Origin: Entomohabitans teleogrylli
Lineage (GTDB): Bacteria > Pseudomonadota > Gammaproteobacteria > Enterobacterales > Enterobacteriaceae
DNA: 64,000 nt
NCBI RefSeq assembly: GCF_001484765.1
Contig: NZ_KQ947376.1
Span: 62,001 to 126,000 of the forward strand
Direction of reading: 5' to 3'
Position numbers and translations under genes: made by a program. Shown here in pieces: positions 50,260 through 61,477 of the stretch. Below the pieces are notes generated by a model. The model did not search any database. It saw nothing but the letters and a program-made list of their open reading frames with translations, and was not told the DNA's origin. Within the stretch, counting starts at the first letter, position 1, and each line of letters opens with the position of its first letter.

Positions 50260-51030
50260 ATGTTAAAGAAAATCGATCTCAACAGCGATCTGGGTGAAAG
50301 CTATGGCCAGTGGAAGATGGGGGACGATGCCGCCATCCTGCGGGTCGTCAGTAGCGCTAACGTAGCCTGCGGCTTTCACGCCGGTTCGCCGGACGGCATT
50401 CTGGAGACGCTGCGCGCCGCGGCCGCCTGCGGTGTGACGGTCGGCGCTCATGTGTCGTACCCGGATCTGGTGGGGTTTGGCCGTCGTAATATGGATGTGG
50501 CGAGCGAGGAGCTGATCGCTGATGTGATTTATCAGATAGGAGCGCTGCAGGGGCTGGCAAAAGCCGCCGGTACCCCGGTGCGTTACGTTAAACCCCATGG
50601 CGCGCTGTACAACACCATTGCCGCCAATGAACGCCAGGCCCTGGCGGTGATCGACGCGATTAAAGCTGTCGCGCCGGAACTGCCGCTGGTGGCGCTGGCT
50701 GGCGCGCCGATTATCGCGCTCGCCCACTCACGAGGATTGAACACCATCGCTGAAGCTTTCGCCGATCGCGCCTATCACGCCGACGGCACCCTGGTATCGC
50801 GTCGGGAAGCCGGAGCGGTACTCCACGATCCTCAACAGGTCGCGCAGCGGATGCTGCAACTGGTGACCGAAGGGGGTGTCGCGTCAGTGGAAGGCACCTT
50901 CACCGCCATTGCCGCGGATTCTATCTGCGTACACGGCGACAGCCCGGGGGCTATCGATATGGCGCGTCAGGTGCGTCAAATTCTCGAATCCCACGGCATT
51001 GCGATCCGTTCATTTGTTGATCCGGCATAA
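50260..51030 (+). CDS. pxpA: 5-oxoprolinase subunit PxpA (LamB/YcsF family)
   Basis: This 256-residue protein matches PxpA, one of the three subunits of the widespread ATP-dependent prokaryotic 5-oxoprolinase (PxpABC). Conserved features are [58 protein letters not shown] and [16 protein letters not shown]. The polysaccharide-deacetylase-like fold carries metal ligands in these Asp/His motifs. It is second in the operon. Confidence 0.93.
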   Translation: MLKKIDLNSDLGESYGQWKMGDDAAILRVVSSANVACGFHAGSPDGILETLRAAAACGVTVGAHVSYPDLVGFGRRNMDVASEELIADVIYQIGALQGLAKAAGTPVRYVKPHGALYNTIAANERQALAVIDAIKAVAPELPLVALAGAPIIALAHSRGLNTIAEAFADRAYHADGTLVSRREAGAVLHDPQQVAQRMLQLVTEGGVASVEGTFTAIAADSICVHGDSPGAIDMARQVRQILESHGIAIRSFVDPA

Positions 51031-51039
51031 GGAGCGAAT

Positions 51040-51849
51040 GTGAATTCATTGATGAGAGCCAGCGAGCAGGCGATTCGCGCCGCACGGCAAGCCCGTGAAC
51101 AGATTCGCGGCGGATTTGATAAACCGACCGCCGGGATGGCGCCCGGTATGACCCAGGCCAATATGATCTGCTTACCGCGCGACTGGGCATTTGACTTTTT
51201 ACTTTACGCCCAGCGTAACCCGCAGAGCTGCCCGGTACTGGATGTGATTGAGGCCGGCGGTCACCAGACCGTGCTGGCGGAGGGGGCCGATCTGCGTAGC
51301 GATATTCCACGCTACCGGGTATGGGAACACGGGAAGCTGGTGGATGAAATTACCGACGCCAGCGCGCTGTGGGCGCAGCATCCCGATCTGGTCACCTTTC
51401 TGATTGGCTGTAGCTTTACCTTCGAAACGCCGCTGCGTGAAGCCGGCATCGAGGTACGTCATATTACCGATGACTGTAATGTGCCGATGTACAAAACTAA
51501 CCGTCTGTGTCGCCCGGCCGGGCGGCTGAGTGGCGAACTGGTGGTCTCCATGCGCCCGATTCCGGCGGACCGGGTCGCCGATGCGGTGATGATCTCCGGA
51601 CGTTTTCCGGCGGTCCACGGCGCGCCGGTACATATCGGCGAACCCGCAAGGCTGGGGATTGCCGATATTATGCGTCCTGACTTCGGCGATGCGGTGCGCA
51701 TTGAGCCCGGCGAGATCCCGGTGTTCTGGGCCTGCGGCGTTACCCCTCAGGCGGCGGTGATGAAATCCGGTGTGCCGTTCGCTATCAGCCATGCGCCCGG
51801 CCATATGTTTATTACTGATGTTCCCGATGCCGCCTGGCAGGGAGCGTGA
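51040..51849 (+). CDS. D-glutamate cyclase / DUF1445 family putative hydro-lyase (YcsI-like)
   Basis: This 269-residue protein belongs to the DUF1445 family; B. subtilis YcsI lies in the same type of cluster. Family blocks are [61 protein letters not shown]-like [11 protein letters not shown] and [13 protein letters not shown] related eukaryotic enzyme (DGLUCY) converts D-glutamate to 5-oxo-D-proline, so it may feed or drain 5-oxoproline. The start is GTG at 51040, five bases after AAGGAG. An ATG two bases earlier runs straight into TGA. Confidence 0.85.
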   Translation: MNSLMRASEQAIRAARQAREQIRGGFDKPTAGMAPGMTQANMICLPRDWAFDFLLYAQRNPQSCPVLDVIEAGGHQTVLAEGADLRSDIPRYRVWEHGKLVDEITDASALWAQHPDLVTFLIGCSFTFETPLREAGIEVRHITDDCNVPMYKTNRLCRPAGRLSGELVVSMRPIPADRVADAVMISGRFPAVHGAPVHIGEPARLGIADIMRPDFGDAVRIEPGEIPVFWACGVTPQAAVMKSGVPFAISHAPGHMFITDVPDAAWQGA

Positions 51850-51850
51850 C

Positions 51851-53446
51851 GTGCGTTTTTTACCGGTTAATTTGCAAAGCTTTCTGGTTGAGCTGGGGTC
51901 GCTGGATGACACCCTGGCGCTGTACGACTCCCTGAGCGATCGGCCGCTGGCGGGGATTGAGGAACTGGTACCGGCGGCGCGCACCCTGCTGGTTCGCTGT
52001 TCGAGCCCGGAACAGGTGCAGCCGCTGGCCCAGGCTATCGCACAGCGTCGTCCTGATAGCCGCCGCGAGCGCGATGTGTGCCGGGTGACCATTGCGGTGC
52101 GCTACGACGGCGAAGATCTGGCCGCGGTGGCCGAACATATGGGGATCAGCGTTCGTGAAGTGATCTCCCGCCATCAGGCGGCGCCGTGGAAGGTCGCGTT
52201 TACCGGCTTTGCGCCGGGATTTGCCTATATGGTCTCCTGCGGCGAGCCGTGGCAAACGCCGCGCCGCTCTACGCCCCGAACCCGCATTCCGGCCGGCTCG
52301 GTGGCGCTGGCCGGGGAGTTCAGCGGTATCTATCCGCAGGCCAGCCCGGGAGGGTGGCAATTAATTGGTCAGACATCGGCGAAAATGTGGGATATGGCCC
52401 GCAGCCAGCCAGCGCTGCTGTTGCCCGGTGCGGAAGTGTGGTTTGTGGATGAAAAACACTCTTCGCCGCGGATTTCACTGGCGCAGTCCGACGCGACAGC
52501 GCCGGTTCCCCGGGAAGCGGGCGAACGCGTTTTAACGATACTGGCGCCCGGGCTACAGACCAGTTGGCAGGACGGCGGGCGTGCAGGTCAGGCGGGGATG
52601 GGGGTTTCGGAATCCGGCGCCATGGACAAAGCGGCCTGGCGTTGCGCCAACCGGATTGTCGGTAATCCTGCGTCAACCGCCTGTCTTGAGATAACCCAGG
52701 GCGGTCTGCGCGCCCGGGCGGAGCGCGATCTGGTGATTGCTATCACCGGCGCCCCATGTCCGATCGCGTTGACGGCGCAGGGGCAGCGTTGGCAGATGGC
52801 GCCAGGCAAACCGCTGAGTCTTGCCGCCGGAGATGAAATTGCACTGGGTGCGCCCGCCAGCGGCCTGCGCAGTTATCTGGCGGTGCGCGGCGGATGCGCG
52901 GTGGAGAGCGGGCTGGGCAGCGCTTCCTGGGATTCGCTGGCCGGGGTGGGGCCGGCGCCGCTAAAAGCGGGCGACGTACTCTGCGCGTTACCGAATACAC
53001 CGCTCAACGCGGTTCTTCCGCACGAGGGGCCATTTGTCGCTTTACCTAAGAAAGGTGACGTTGTCACCATTGATTTGATTGCGGGCCCGCGCACTGACTG
53101 GTTTAGTCGCCAGGCGCTTGAGACGCTGACCGGGCAGTCCTGGCTGGTCACCGCGCAGTCTAACCGCATCGGTTTGCGTCTGCAGGGCGATCAGGCGCTG
53201 GAGCGGGTACAGCTTCAGGAACTCCCCAGCGAAGGTACCTGCTGTGGTGCCATACAGGTGCCGGCCAGCGGCCAGCCGGTGCTGTTCCTCAACGATCATC
53301 CTTTAACCGGCGGCTATCCGGTGATTGGCGCCGTCGCGCACTACCATCTCGATCTTGCCGGGCAGATCCCCCCGGGGGCCTGGATTCGTTTTAACCTTAT
53401 TCGTCCTTTCAGTGAAATTAACGGGAGCCTGTCCTGCGATGCATAA
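51851..53446 (+). CDS. Fused 5-oxoprolinase subunits PxpB-PxpC
   Basis: This 531-residue protein joins the KipI/PxpB domain (residues 1 to about 205; [43 protein letters not shown]) with the KipA/PxpC domain (from about 226; [47 protein letters not shown], and [10 protein letters not shown]). E. coli makes these as separate proteins. The PxpC domain is related to the carboxyltransferase domain of urea carboxylase. The GTG at 51851, six bases after AGGGAG, begins homology; the longer frame from 51770 is a shadow of the cyclase gene. Its 3' end overlaps the next gene by eight bases. Confidence 0.9.
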   Translation: MRFLPVNLQSFLVELGSLDDTLALYDSLSDRPLAGIEELVPAARTLLVRCSSPEQVQPLAQAIAQRRPDSRRERDVCRVTIAVRYDGEDLAAVAEHMGISVREVISRHQAAPWKVAFTGFAPGFAYMVSCGEPWQTPRRSTPRTRIPAGSVALAGEFSGIYPQASPGGWQLIGQTSAKMWDMARSQPALLLPGAEVWFVDEKHSSPRISLAQSDATAPVPREAGERVLTILAPGLQTSWQDGGRAGQAGMGVSESGAMDKAAWRCANRIVGNPASTACLEITQGGLRARAERDLVIAITGAPCPIALTAQGQRWQMAPGKPLSLAAGDEIALGAPASGLRSYLAVRGGCAVESGLGSASWDSLAGVGPAPLKAGDVLCALPNTPLNAVLPHEGPFVALPKKGDVVTIDLIAGPRTDWFSRQALETLTGQSWLVTAQSNRIGLRLQGDQALERVQLQELPSEGTCCGAIQVPASGQPVLFLNDHPLTGGYPVIGAVAHYHLDLAGQIPPGAWIRFNLIRPFSEINGSLSCDA

Positions 53447-55184
53447 CCTCTGTCAGTTACCCGCCAGTGAGCATAAAGTCCTGATCGCCAACCGCGGAGA
53501 GATTGCGGTGCGTATTATTCGCGCCTGTCGCGATTGCGGCATGGAGAGCATTGCGCTGTATGCCGATCCAGACGCAGAGTCGCTGTACGTCAGGATGGCT
53601 GACCAGGCCTGGGCGCTGCCAGGCGTGGCCCCGACGGATACCTATCTGAACATTGAAAAAATCATTGCTGTCGCGCAGCGCGCTGGCGCCACGATGGTGC
53701 ATCCGGGATACGGCTTTCTTTCCGAACGGGCTGATTTTGCCCGGGCGGTACAGAACGCGGGTCTGATCTGGATTGGGCCGTCGCCGGAAACCATTGAGCA
53801 ACTGGGCGACAAAGTGCAGGCGCGTAAAATCGCCCTTGCGGTGGGGGCGCCGCTGGTACAGGGCAGCGCCGATCCGGTACGTAGCGCGGCGGAGGTGATG
53901 GATTTTGCTGCCACATACGGCCTGCCGGTGGCGATAAAAGCGGCGTTTGGCGGCGGCGGGCGCGGCCTGAAGGTCGCATGGCGTATGGAAGAAGTGACTG
54001 AGCTATACCATTCCGCGGTGCGCGAGGCGCAAGCGGCGTTTGGTCGCGGCGAATGCTATGTCGAGCAATACCTTGACCGACCGCGCCATATTGAAGCGCA
54101 AATCATGGCGGATCGGCAGGGTAATGTGGTGGTGATCGGTACCCGCGACTGTTCACTGCAGCGGCGTAATCAGAAACTGGTGGAAGAAGCGCCGGCGCCG
54201 TTTATCAGCGATGCTCAACGGGAGGCGATTCACAGTGCGGCCCGCGATATCTGTGCCGCCGCCGGCTATGTTGGGGCCGGTACCGTCGAGTTTCTCCTGA
54301 GTCGCGATGGTACGCTGTCCTTCCTGGAAGTGAATACCCGTCTGCAGGTTGAACATCCGGTCACGGAAGAAACGGCGGGGATCGATTTGGTGATTGAGCA
54401 ACTGCGCGTCGCTCTGGGACTACCGCTCAGCGTGACGCAGACTCCGGCGCCGCGCGGTCATGCCATTGAATTTCGCATTAATGCCGAGGATCCGGGGAGG
54501 GGCTATTTACCGACGCCGGGCACCATCAGCCTGTTTGAAGCGCCGTCCGGGCCTGGCGTGCGACTGGACAGCGGCGTGGAGGCGGGATCGGTTATCCCCG
54601 GCAGTTATGATTCGATGATGGCGAAACTGATTGTCACCGGCGCAACCCGCGAACAGGCTATCGCCAGAGCGCGGCGGGCGCTGGCGGAGTTTAGTATTGA
54701 CGGTGTGGCATCGGTGTTGCCGTTTCATCAGGCGGTGCTTGAAGAACCTGATTTTAGCGAGGATTTCCGGGTACACACCCGGTGGATAGAAACCGAACTC
54801 AGCGAGCGCCTGACTATCGCGCCGCGCCAGCTTCCCGCTGTCCAGGATACTATCACCCGCACCTGGATTGAACTGGAAGGGCGTCGGGTCTCCCTGGGGC
54901 TACCTGTCGGATTGTTCAGTACTGGCGTCATCAGCCCGGCGCAATCTACCACGGCGGCATTGCCCGCCGCTGGGGAAAACGATGTGCCGGCGCCGATCAC
55001 CGGAATATTGCACGGCTGGTTGCGGGATGATGGCGACCAGGTAGCGGAAGGGGAAACCATTGCGGTTATGGAAGCCATGAAGATGGAGGTTCCGGTCATT
55101 GCCCCACGCAACGGCAGGCTGACGCATCAGGCTGCCGCCGGAAGCTCGCTGGATATGGGGCAGGTTCTGGCTGTGATTATCTGA
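53439..55184 (+). CDS. Biotin carboxylase fused to a biotin carrier domain
   Basis: This 581-residue protein has the AccC-type biotin carboxylase ([20 protein letters not shown] at 12-31, ATP-grasp with [46 protein letters not shown]) and a C-terminal biotinyl domain with the acceptor lysine in EAMKMEVP (near 551). It looks like a multi-subunit acyl-CoA or urea-carboxylase style component, not housekeeping AccC. The ATG at 53439 overlaps the pxpBC stop. Coupled with the carboxyltransferase-like PxpC domain, it may form a biotin-dependent enzyme acting on 5-oxoproline or a similar compound. That is inference. Confidence 0.9.
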   Translation: MHNLCQLPASEHKVLIANRGEIAVRIIRACRDCGMESIALYADPDAESLYVRMADQAWALPGVAPTDTYLNIEKIIAVAQRAGATMVHPGYGFLSERADFARAVQNAGLIWIGPSPETIEQLGDKVQARKIALAVGAPLVQGSADPVRSAAEVMDFAATYGLPVAIKAAFGGGGRGLKVAWRMEEVTELYHSAVREAQAAFGRGECYVEQYLDRPRHIEAQIMADRQGNVVVIGTRDCSLQRRNQKLVEEAPAPFISDAQREAIHSAARDICAAAGYVGAGTVEFLLSRDGTLSFLEVNTRLQVEHPVTEETAGIDLVIEQLRVALGLPLSVTQTPAPRGHAIEFRINAEDPGRGYLPTPGTISLFEAPSGPGVRLDSGVEAGSVIPGSYDSMMAKLIVTGATREQAIARARRALAEFSIDGVASVLPFHQAVLEEPDFSEDFRVHTRWIETELSERLTIAPRQLPAVQDTITRTWIELEGRRVSLGLPVGLFSTGVISPAQSTTAALPAAGENDVPAPITGILHGWLRDDGDQVAEGETIAVMEAMKMEVPVIAPRNGRLTHQAAAGSSLDMGQVLAVII

Positions 55185-55195
55185 GTCACTGCCAT

Positions 55196-55215
55196 ACCGC
55201 CGGCCTTTCGGCGGT
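55196..55215. terminator. Hairpin between the operon end and the convergent LuxR-like gene
   Basis: ACCGCCG-GCCTTT-CGGCGGT has a 7-bp stem and no strong T-run. It lies between convergent genes 31 bases apart. Confidence 0.5.
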
Positions 55216-55881
55216 TCAGGAACGCTCTTCCTGCACGCTATCGGGAAGGGCGATCCCTTTTTTCCGCCGCATTAGCGCATAGTGATGTTCCGCCTGTTTT
55301 TGTACCTTGAATAAAAAATTTTCTTTATCCCGATAGATACATTTATCGCTGACATTCAGCTGATGGGCTATCTCCTTAGTGGAGAAACTGTGCAGCAGCA
55401 GCAACCCGATACGCTGTTCGCGATCGGTGTAGATCATATCTTTGTCAAAATACTCTTTGGTTCTGGTGACACAGGCGAAGCAGTGCTGCAGAAAGCGCTG
55501 GATAATATCACCGGCTTCACTGGGCGTAGCGGCGCAGTCCAGGCTGGCGAAACTATTATTTTCTTTATCAAACAGATCGACGAAAAAGAGCAGGTTATCG
55601 ATGCTCTTGCCGCGCAGCACGCTGCTTTTCATTTGTACCGTTAACTCACTAAGGACATTCTCCGTACTTAACTGCTCAATCAACGGATGCAACTGACAAA
55701 AATAGTAGATATTCACGAGTTTATCAGTCAGATACAGTGATAATGGTTCGTTAAGATTTTTCTTAAGAAGAGAATCGTTGTACACCTCCTCAAATACCGA
55801 GTGCAGGGCAATACCGTAATAAAGATTACGGGTCAGCAAGATAAACTTATATCGCAGCTGGGGTGAGTTAAATGTGGCCAT
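55216..55881 (-). CDS. Second orphan LuxR-type helix-turn-helix regulator
   Basis: This 221-residue protein has a C-terminal LuxR-type DNA-binding domain (residues 151-198: YTDREQRIGLLLLHSFSTKEIAHQLNVSDKCIYRDKENF) and a basic tail (RRKKG). The first 145 residues are helical and do not resemble a receiver, PAS or autoinducer domain that I can name. It is convergent with the pxp-type operon and starts beside a long AT-rich region. Its targets are unknown. It may control its own region or genes elsewhere. Confidence 0.72.
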   Translation of the reverse strand: MATFNSPQLRYKFILLTRNLYYGIALHSVFEEVYNDSLLKKNLNEPLSLYLTDKLVNIYYFCQLHPLIEQLSTENVLSELTVQMKSSVLRGKSIDNLLFFVDLFDKENNSFASLDCAATPSEAGDIIQRFLQHCFACVTRTKEYFDKDMIYTDREQRIGLLLLHSFSTKEIAHQLNVSDKCIYRDKENFLFKVQKQAEHHYALMRRKKGIALPDSVQEERS

Positions 55882-56753
55882 AGCGCCCTGTTTCCTTACC
55901 TGATGGAGCGGTTCGACTAAGAATTATTGATACCTTTAAATTGTAAGTGTTTACATGTCTGGAAACTAAAAGAAATGTATATCTTTTTTTACGCTAAGAA
56001 ATATACCCTGCTTTAAATCGAATTTCGATGTGAATTTAGGCATTTTCAGAATGATTCAATCTTTTTTATTTGGCCATTTTGTAATATTTTTTCATTGTGA
56101 TAATTATTATTAATATCTGATGGTTACGTATTAATTACGCCATTTTTGTTGATATTATATACTAAATTTATGCAGCTATTAGGCGCAGTTTATGGGCTTA
56201 ATTAGGGACTTTTCCTGGTGGGCGTTTTAATGCCTGAAAAAGGCGCTTTTATGACGATTTTTAGGGCTTTTAAGTCTTATTTAAAAGTTATTTTTGTAAG
56301 AAAATTCCTGGTTTTTTGGCGAGACCGTATTCAACAATCATCAGGTGTTAACTTGCGCGCGTGAAGCGCTCAAATAAGGGAAGGGGAAGCCTGATGAAGG
56401 TTGGTAGGGTAGTATGGAGACATCAAGAAAGTTGAGTTGGATCCGCCAGACGCTCGCCGCGATGGGCCGAGGGACGAGAGCGTCATTCCGGTTTGAAGCC
56501 GGTGAACCTGCGGCGTCGGCGTATCCACTGCCGCAGCCGGCCAGACGGAATGGCAGCTCAATCTCCCCGGGACTAATGGGTTATCTTTGCGGACGGCTTT
56601 AACCCTGGCGCAATGGCGTGTACTATTATCCGGTCTGAGTAGCAGGCGGCTGTGGGTGCTGCGGGTGGATCACCGCCACGCGGTACAGAGTTTGCAGAGT
56701 GAAGCAAATAACACGCCATAGCCTGCTAATTTTTTTATTCATGCAATTTTGTA
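55882..56753. other. Long AT-rich to mixed interval between the LuxR-like gene and the thrS operator
   Basis: From 55890 to about 56340 the DNA is very AT-rich. A 44-codon frame at 56230-56364 (MPEKGAFMTIFRAFKSYLKV...) has only a weak ribosome site. A strong AAGGGGAAG site precedes ATG 56394, which opens 13 codons only. From about 56440 composition changes to GC-rich, coding-like DNA (see the possible pseudogene). The thrS promoter must be in the last part. Confidence 0.5.
56506..56721 (+). pseudogene. Possible remnant of a decayed or frameshifted gene
   Basis: This frame has no stop for 71 codons, ends at TAG 56719-56721 and has no ATG. It translates to a protein-like sequence (GQTEWQLNLPGTNGLSLR, LAQWRVLLSGLSSRRLWVLR). 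Just upstream in another frame, ATG 56414 opens METSRKLSWIRQTLAAMGRG and continues, so a single frameshift near 56500 would join the two into about 100 residues. I do not recognise the family. It may be chance in GC-rich DNA. Confidence 0.25.
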
Positions 56754-56754
56754 T

Positions 56755-56775
56755 GTGATCTCTCGTATGGGTCAC
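56755..56775 (+). promoter_or_regulatory. thrS translational operator, anticodon-like hairpin
   Basis: GTGATC-TCTCGTATG-GGTCAC forms a hairpin whose loop contains CGT, mimicking the tRNA(Thr) anticodon arm. In E. coli, threonyl-tRNA synthetase binds this leader hairpin (domain 2) and blocks ribosome loading on its own mRNA. The ribosome site TAAGGA at 56785-56790 lies just downstream, as in E. coli. Confidence 0.85.
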
Positions 56776-56797
56776 CACTGCAAATAAGGACTTATTA

Positions 56798-58726
56798 ATG
56801 CCTGTTATTACCCTTCCTGATGGCAGTCAACGCCATTATGACCATGCCGTAAGCCCAATGGATGTGGCGCTGGATATTGGTCCGGGCCTGGCGAAGGCCT
56901 GTGTTGCTGGTCGCGTTAATGGCGAACTGGTAGACGCCTGCGATCCCATCGACAGCGACGCGAAGCTGGCCATCATCACCGCAAAAGATGAAGACGGCCT
57001 GGAGATTATTCGCCACTCCTGCGCGCATTTGCTGGGACACGCCATTAAGCAACTGTGGCCGAACACCAAAATGGCCATCGGCCCGGTTATCGACAACGGT
57101 TTCTACTATGATGTCGATCTCGACCACACCCTGACGCAGGAAGATCTGGACCAGCTTGAAAAGCGTATGCACGAGCTGGCGGAAAAGAATTACGACGTCA
57201 TCAAGAAAAAAGTCTCCTGGCAGGAGGCCCGCGCTACGTTTGCTGCGCGTGGCGAAAGCTACAAGGTGGCGATTCTTGATGAAAATATCGCGCATGACGA
57301 TAAGCCTGGTCTGTATCATCACGAAGAGTACGTGGATATGTGCCGTGGACCTCATGTCCCGAACATGCGTTTCTGTCATCACTTTAAACTGATGAAGACC
57401 GCCGGCGCCTACTGGCGCGGCGATAGCAACAATAAAATGCTGCAGCGCATTTACGGTACCGCCTGGGCAGATAAAAAACAGCTTAATGCCTACCTGAAGC
57501 GCCTGGAAGAGGCGGCGAAGCGCGATCACCGTAAAATCGGCAAGCAGCTTGATCTGTACCATATGCAGGAAGAAGCGCCGGGTATGGTGTTCTGGCATAA
57601 CGACGGCTGGACTATCTTCCGCGAGCTGGAAACCTTCGTACGTTCGAAACTGAAAGAGTACCAGTATCAGGAAGTAAAAGGCCCGTTCATGATGGACCGG
57701 GTACTGTGGGAAAGAACCGGCCACTGGGACAACTACAAAGACGCCATGTTCACTACCTCGTCAGAGAACCGTGAATACTGCATTAAGCCGATGAACTGCC
57801 CGGGTCACGTGCAGATTTTCAACCAGGGGCTGAAATCGTACCGTGATTTGCCGTTGCGCATGGCGGAGTTCGGCAGTTGTCACCGCAATGAGCCGTCCGG
57901 CGCGCTGCATGGTTTGATGCGTGTACGCGGTTTTACCCAGGACGATGCCCATATCTTCTGTACGGAAGAGCAGGTTCGCGATGAAGTGAACAGCTGTATC
58001 CGCATGGTGTACGATATGTACAGCACATTCGGTTTTGAAAAAATCGTGGTGAAACTGTCTACTCGTCCGGATAAGCGTATCGGTACTGATGAAATGTGGG
58101 ATCGCGCCGAGGCGGATCTGGCGGTCGCGCTGGAAGAGAACAACATTCCGTTTGACTACCAGCCGGGAGAGGGGGCGTTTTACGGTCCGAAGATCGAGTT
58201 CACGCTCTATGACTGCCTGGATCGCGCCTGGCAGTGCGGCACTGTCCAGCTCGACTTCTCGCTGCCGGCGCGCCTCAACGCGTCCTACGTCGGCGAGAAT
58301 AACGAACGCCAGGTGCCGGTGATGATTCACCGCGCTATTCTCGGCTCGATGGAACGCTTCATCGGGATTCTGACGGAAGAGTTCGCCGGTTTCTTCCCGA
58401 CCTGGCTGGCGCCGGTGCAGGTGGTGGTCATGAATATCACCGACGGACAGGCCGAATACGTTAACGAATTGACCCGAAAACTGCAAAATGCGGGCATTCG
58501 TGTAAAAGCGGACTTGAGAAACGAGAAGATAGGCTTTAAAATCCGCGAGCACACATTACGCCGTGTCCCGTACATGTTGGTTTGTGGCGATAAAGAGGTC
58601 GAATCTGGCAAAGTGGCCGTTCGTACCCGCCGCGGCAACGATCTGGGAAGCCTGGACGTAAACGAAGTGATTGAAAAGCTGCAGCAAGAGATACGCAGCC
58701 GCAATCTTCACCAACTGGAGGAATAA
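56798..58726 (+). CDS. thrS: Threonyl-tRNA synthetase
   Basis: This 642-residue class II synthetase has the same length as E. coli ThrS. N-terminal TGS domain [23 protein letters not shown], editing domain with the HxxxH zinc-like motif in [15 protein letters not shown] (73-77), and catalytic zinc ligands (Cys about 334 in KPMNCPGHV, plus two His). Motif 2 is [26 protein letters not shown]. Autogenously controlled through the leader hairpin. infC starts three bases beyond the stop. Confidence 0.98.
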   Translation: MPVITLPDGSQRHYDHAVSPMDVALDIGPGLAKACVAGRVNGELVDACDPIDSDAKLAIITAKDEDGLEIIRHSCAHLLGHAIKQLWPNTKMAIGPVIDNGFYYDVDLDHTLTQEDLDQLEKRMHELAEKNYDVIKKKVSWQEARATFAARGESYKVAILDENIAHDDKPGLYHHEEYVDMCRGPHVPNMRFCHHFKLMKTAGAYWRGDSNNKMLQRIYGTAWADKKQLNAYLKRLEEAAKRDHRKIGKQLDLYHMQEEAPGMVFWHNDGWTIFRELETFVRSKLKEYQYQEVKGPFMMDRVLWERTGHWDNYKDAMFTTSSENREYCIKPMNCPGHVQIFNQGLKSYRDLPLRMAEFGSCHRNEPSGALHGLMRVRGFTQDDAHIFCTEEQVRDEVNSCIRMVYDMYSTFGFEKIVVKLSTRPDKRIGTDEMWDRAEADLAVALEENNIPFDYQPGEGAFYGPKIEFTLYDCLDRAWQCGTVQLDFSLPARLNASYVGENNERQVPVMIHRAILGSMERFIGILTEEFAGFFPTWLAPVQVVVMNITDGQAEYVNELTRKLQNAGIRVKADLRNEKIGFKIREHTLRRVPYMLVCGDKEVESGKVAVRTRRGNDLGSLDVNEVIEKLQQEIRSRNLHQLEE

Positions 58727-59272
<546 letters not shown>

Positions 59273-59344
59273 GGCCGTCAAGTAACATTTCCTGTGGGGC
59301 CTGTGGGTTCCATGGGATTTGTTCGCCTTCGTTTCATTTATTAA

Positions 59345-59566
<222 letters not shown>

Positions 59567-59627
59567 GTTTCGTTAACGTTTAATTTTTTTATCGCCCCCA
59601 GATTTCACGCTGCGGCAGGAATCATGA

Positions 59628-60017
<390 letters not shown>

Positions 60018-60025
60018 GCCAGTTG

Positions 60026-60052
60026 AGAGAGGGGGCCTGGCTCCCTCTTTTC
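60026..60052 (+). terminator. rplT terminator
   Basis: GAGAGAGGG pairs with CCCTC (stem AGAGGG / CCCTCT) and a TTTTC tail follows the hairpin, 10 bases after the rplT stop. Moderate strength, in line with partial read-through to pheST known in E. coli. Confidence 0.6.
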
Positions 60053-60255
60053 ATTTTGCCCGTTATTCTCCAGGTGACATGTACGCAGGCGATTCTCAGT
60101 CAGCGATTTAAATAAGCGCTGAGGATTCACTCTCTGACGACCACCTTGCCGTAACCGGAATTATTTAGGGCATAACTTTATCAGAACGTTGACTTTATCC
60201 CGGCAAGCCTTTTCAATAAGGCGTTACGGTTTTTACCCTACAAGGTAACGCAAGC

Positions 60256-60300
60256 ATGAATGCTGCTATTTTCCGCTTCTTTTTTTACTTTAGCACCTGA
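60256..60300 (+). CDS. pheM: PheM leader peptide of the pheST attenuator
   Basis: The 14-codon peptide [14 protein letters not shown] has five phenylalanines and is identical in design to E. coli PheM. Ribosome stalling at the Phe codons when charged tRNA(Phe) is scarce would favour the antiterminator. CAAGG precedes the ATG. Confidence 0.93.
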
Positions 60301-60304
60301 TATC

Positions 60305-60374
60305 AGGAGGCTAGCGCGTGCGAGAAGAAACGAAAAACAGCGCCAAAAAGCCTCCCGATGGAGGCTTTTTTTGT
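60305..60374 (+). terminator. pheST attenuator (antiterminator and terminator arms)
   Basis: AGCCTCC-CGAT-GGAGGCT (60349-60366) followed by a T-run is the attenuator. An upstream AGGAGGCT (60305-60312) just after the pheM stop can pair with AGCCTCC instead, giving the alternative antiterminator. Confidence 0.88.
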
Positions 60375-60445
60375 TTCTGAATTTGCTCGTCTGGTTCCGG
60401 GCTGCGGCCAGTGCCGCCTGGCGAGCGGGAAATTAACGACCATAA

Positions 60446-61462
<1,017 letters not shown>

Positions 61463-61477
61463 GGGCAGGATAAACCA

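Noticed and set aside
51199-52092. 297-codon minus-strand open frame
   Set aside because: Antisense to the DUF1445 and pxpBC genes, low-complexity basic translation.
56795-57724. 309-codon minus-strand open frame
   Set aside because: Antisense shadow of thrS.
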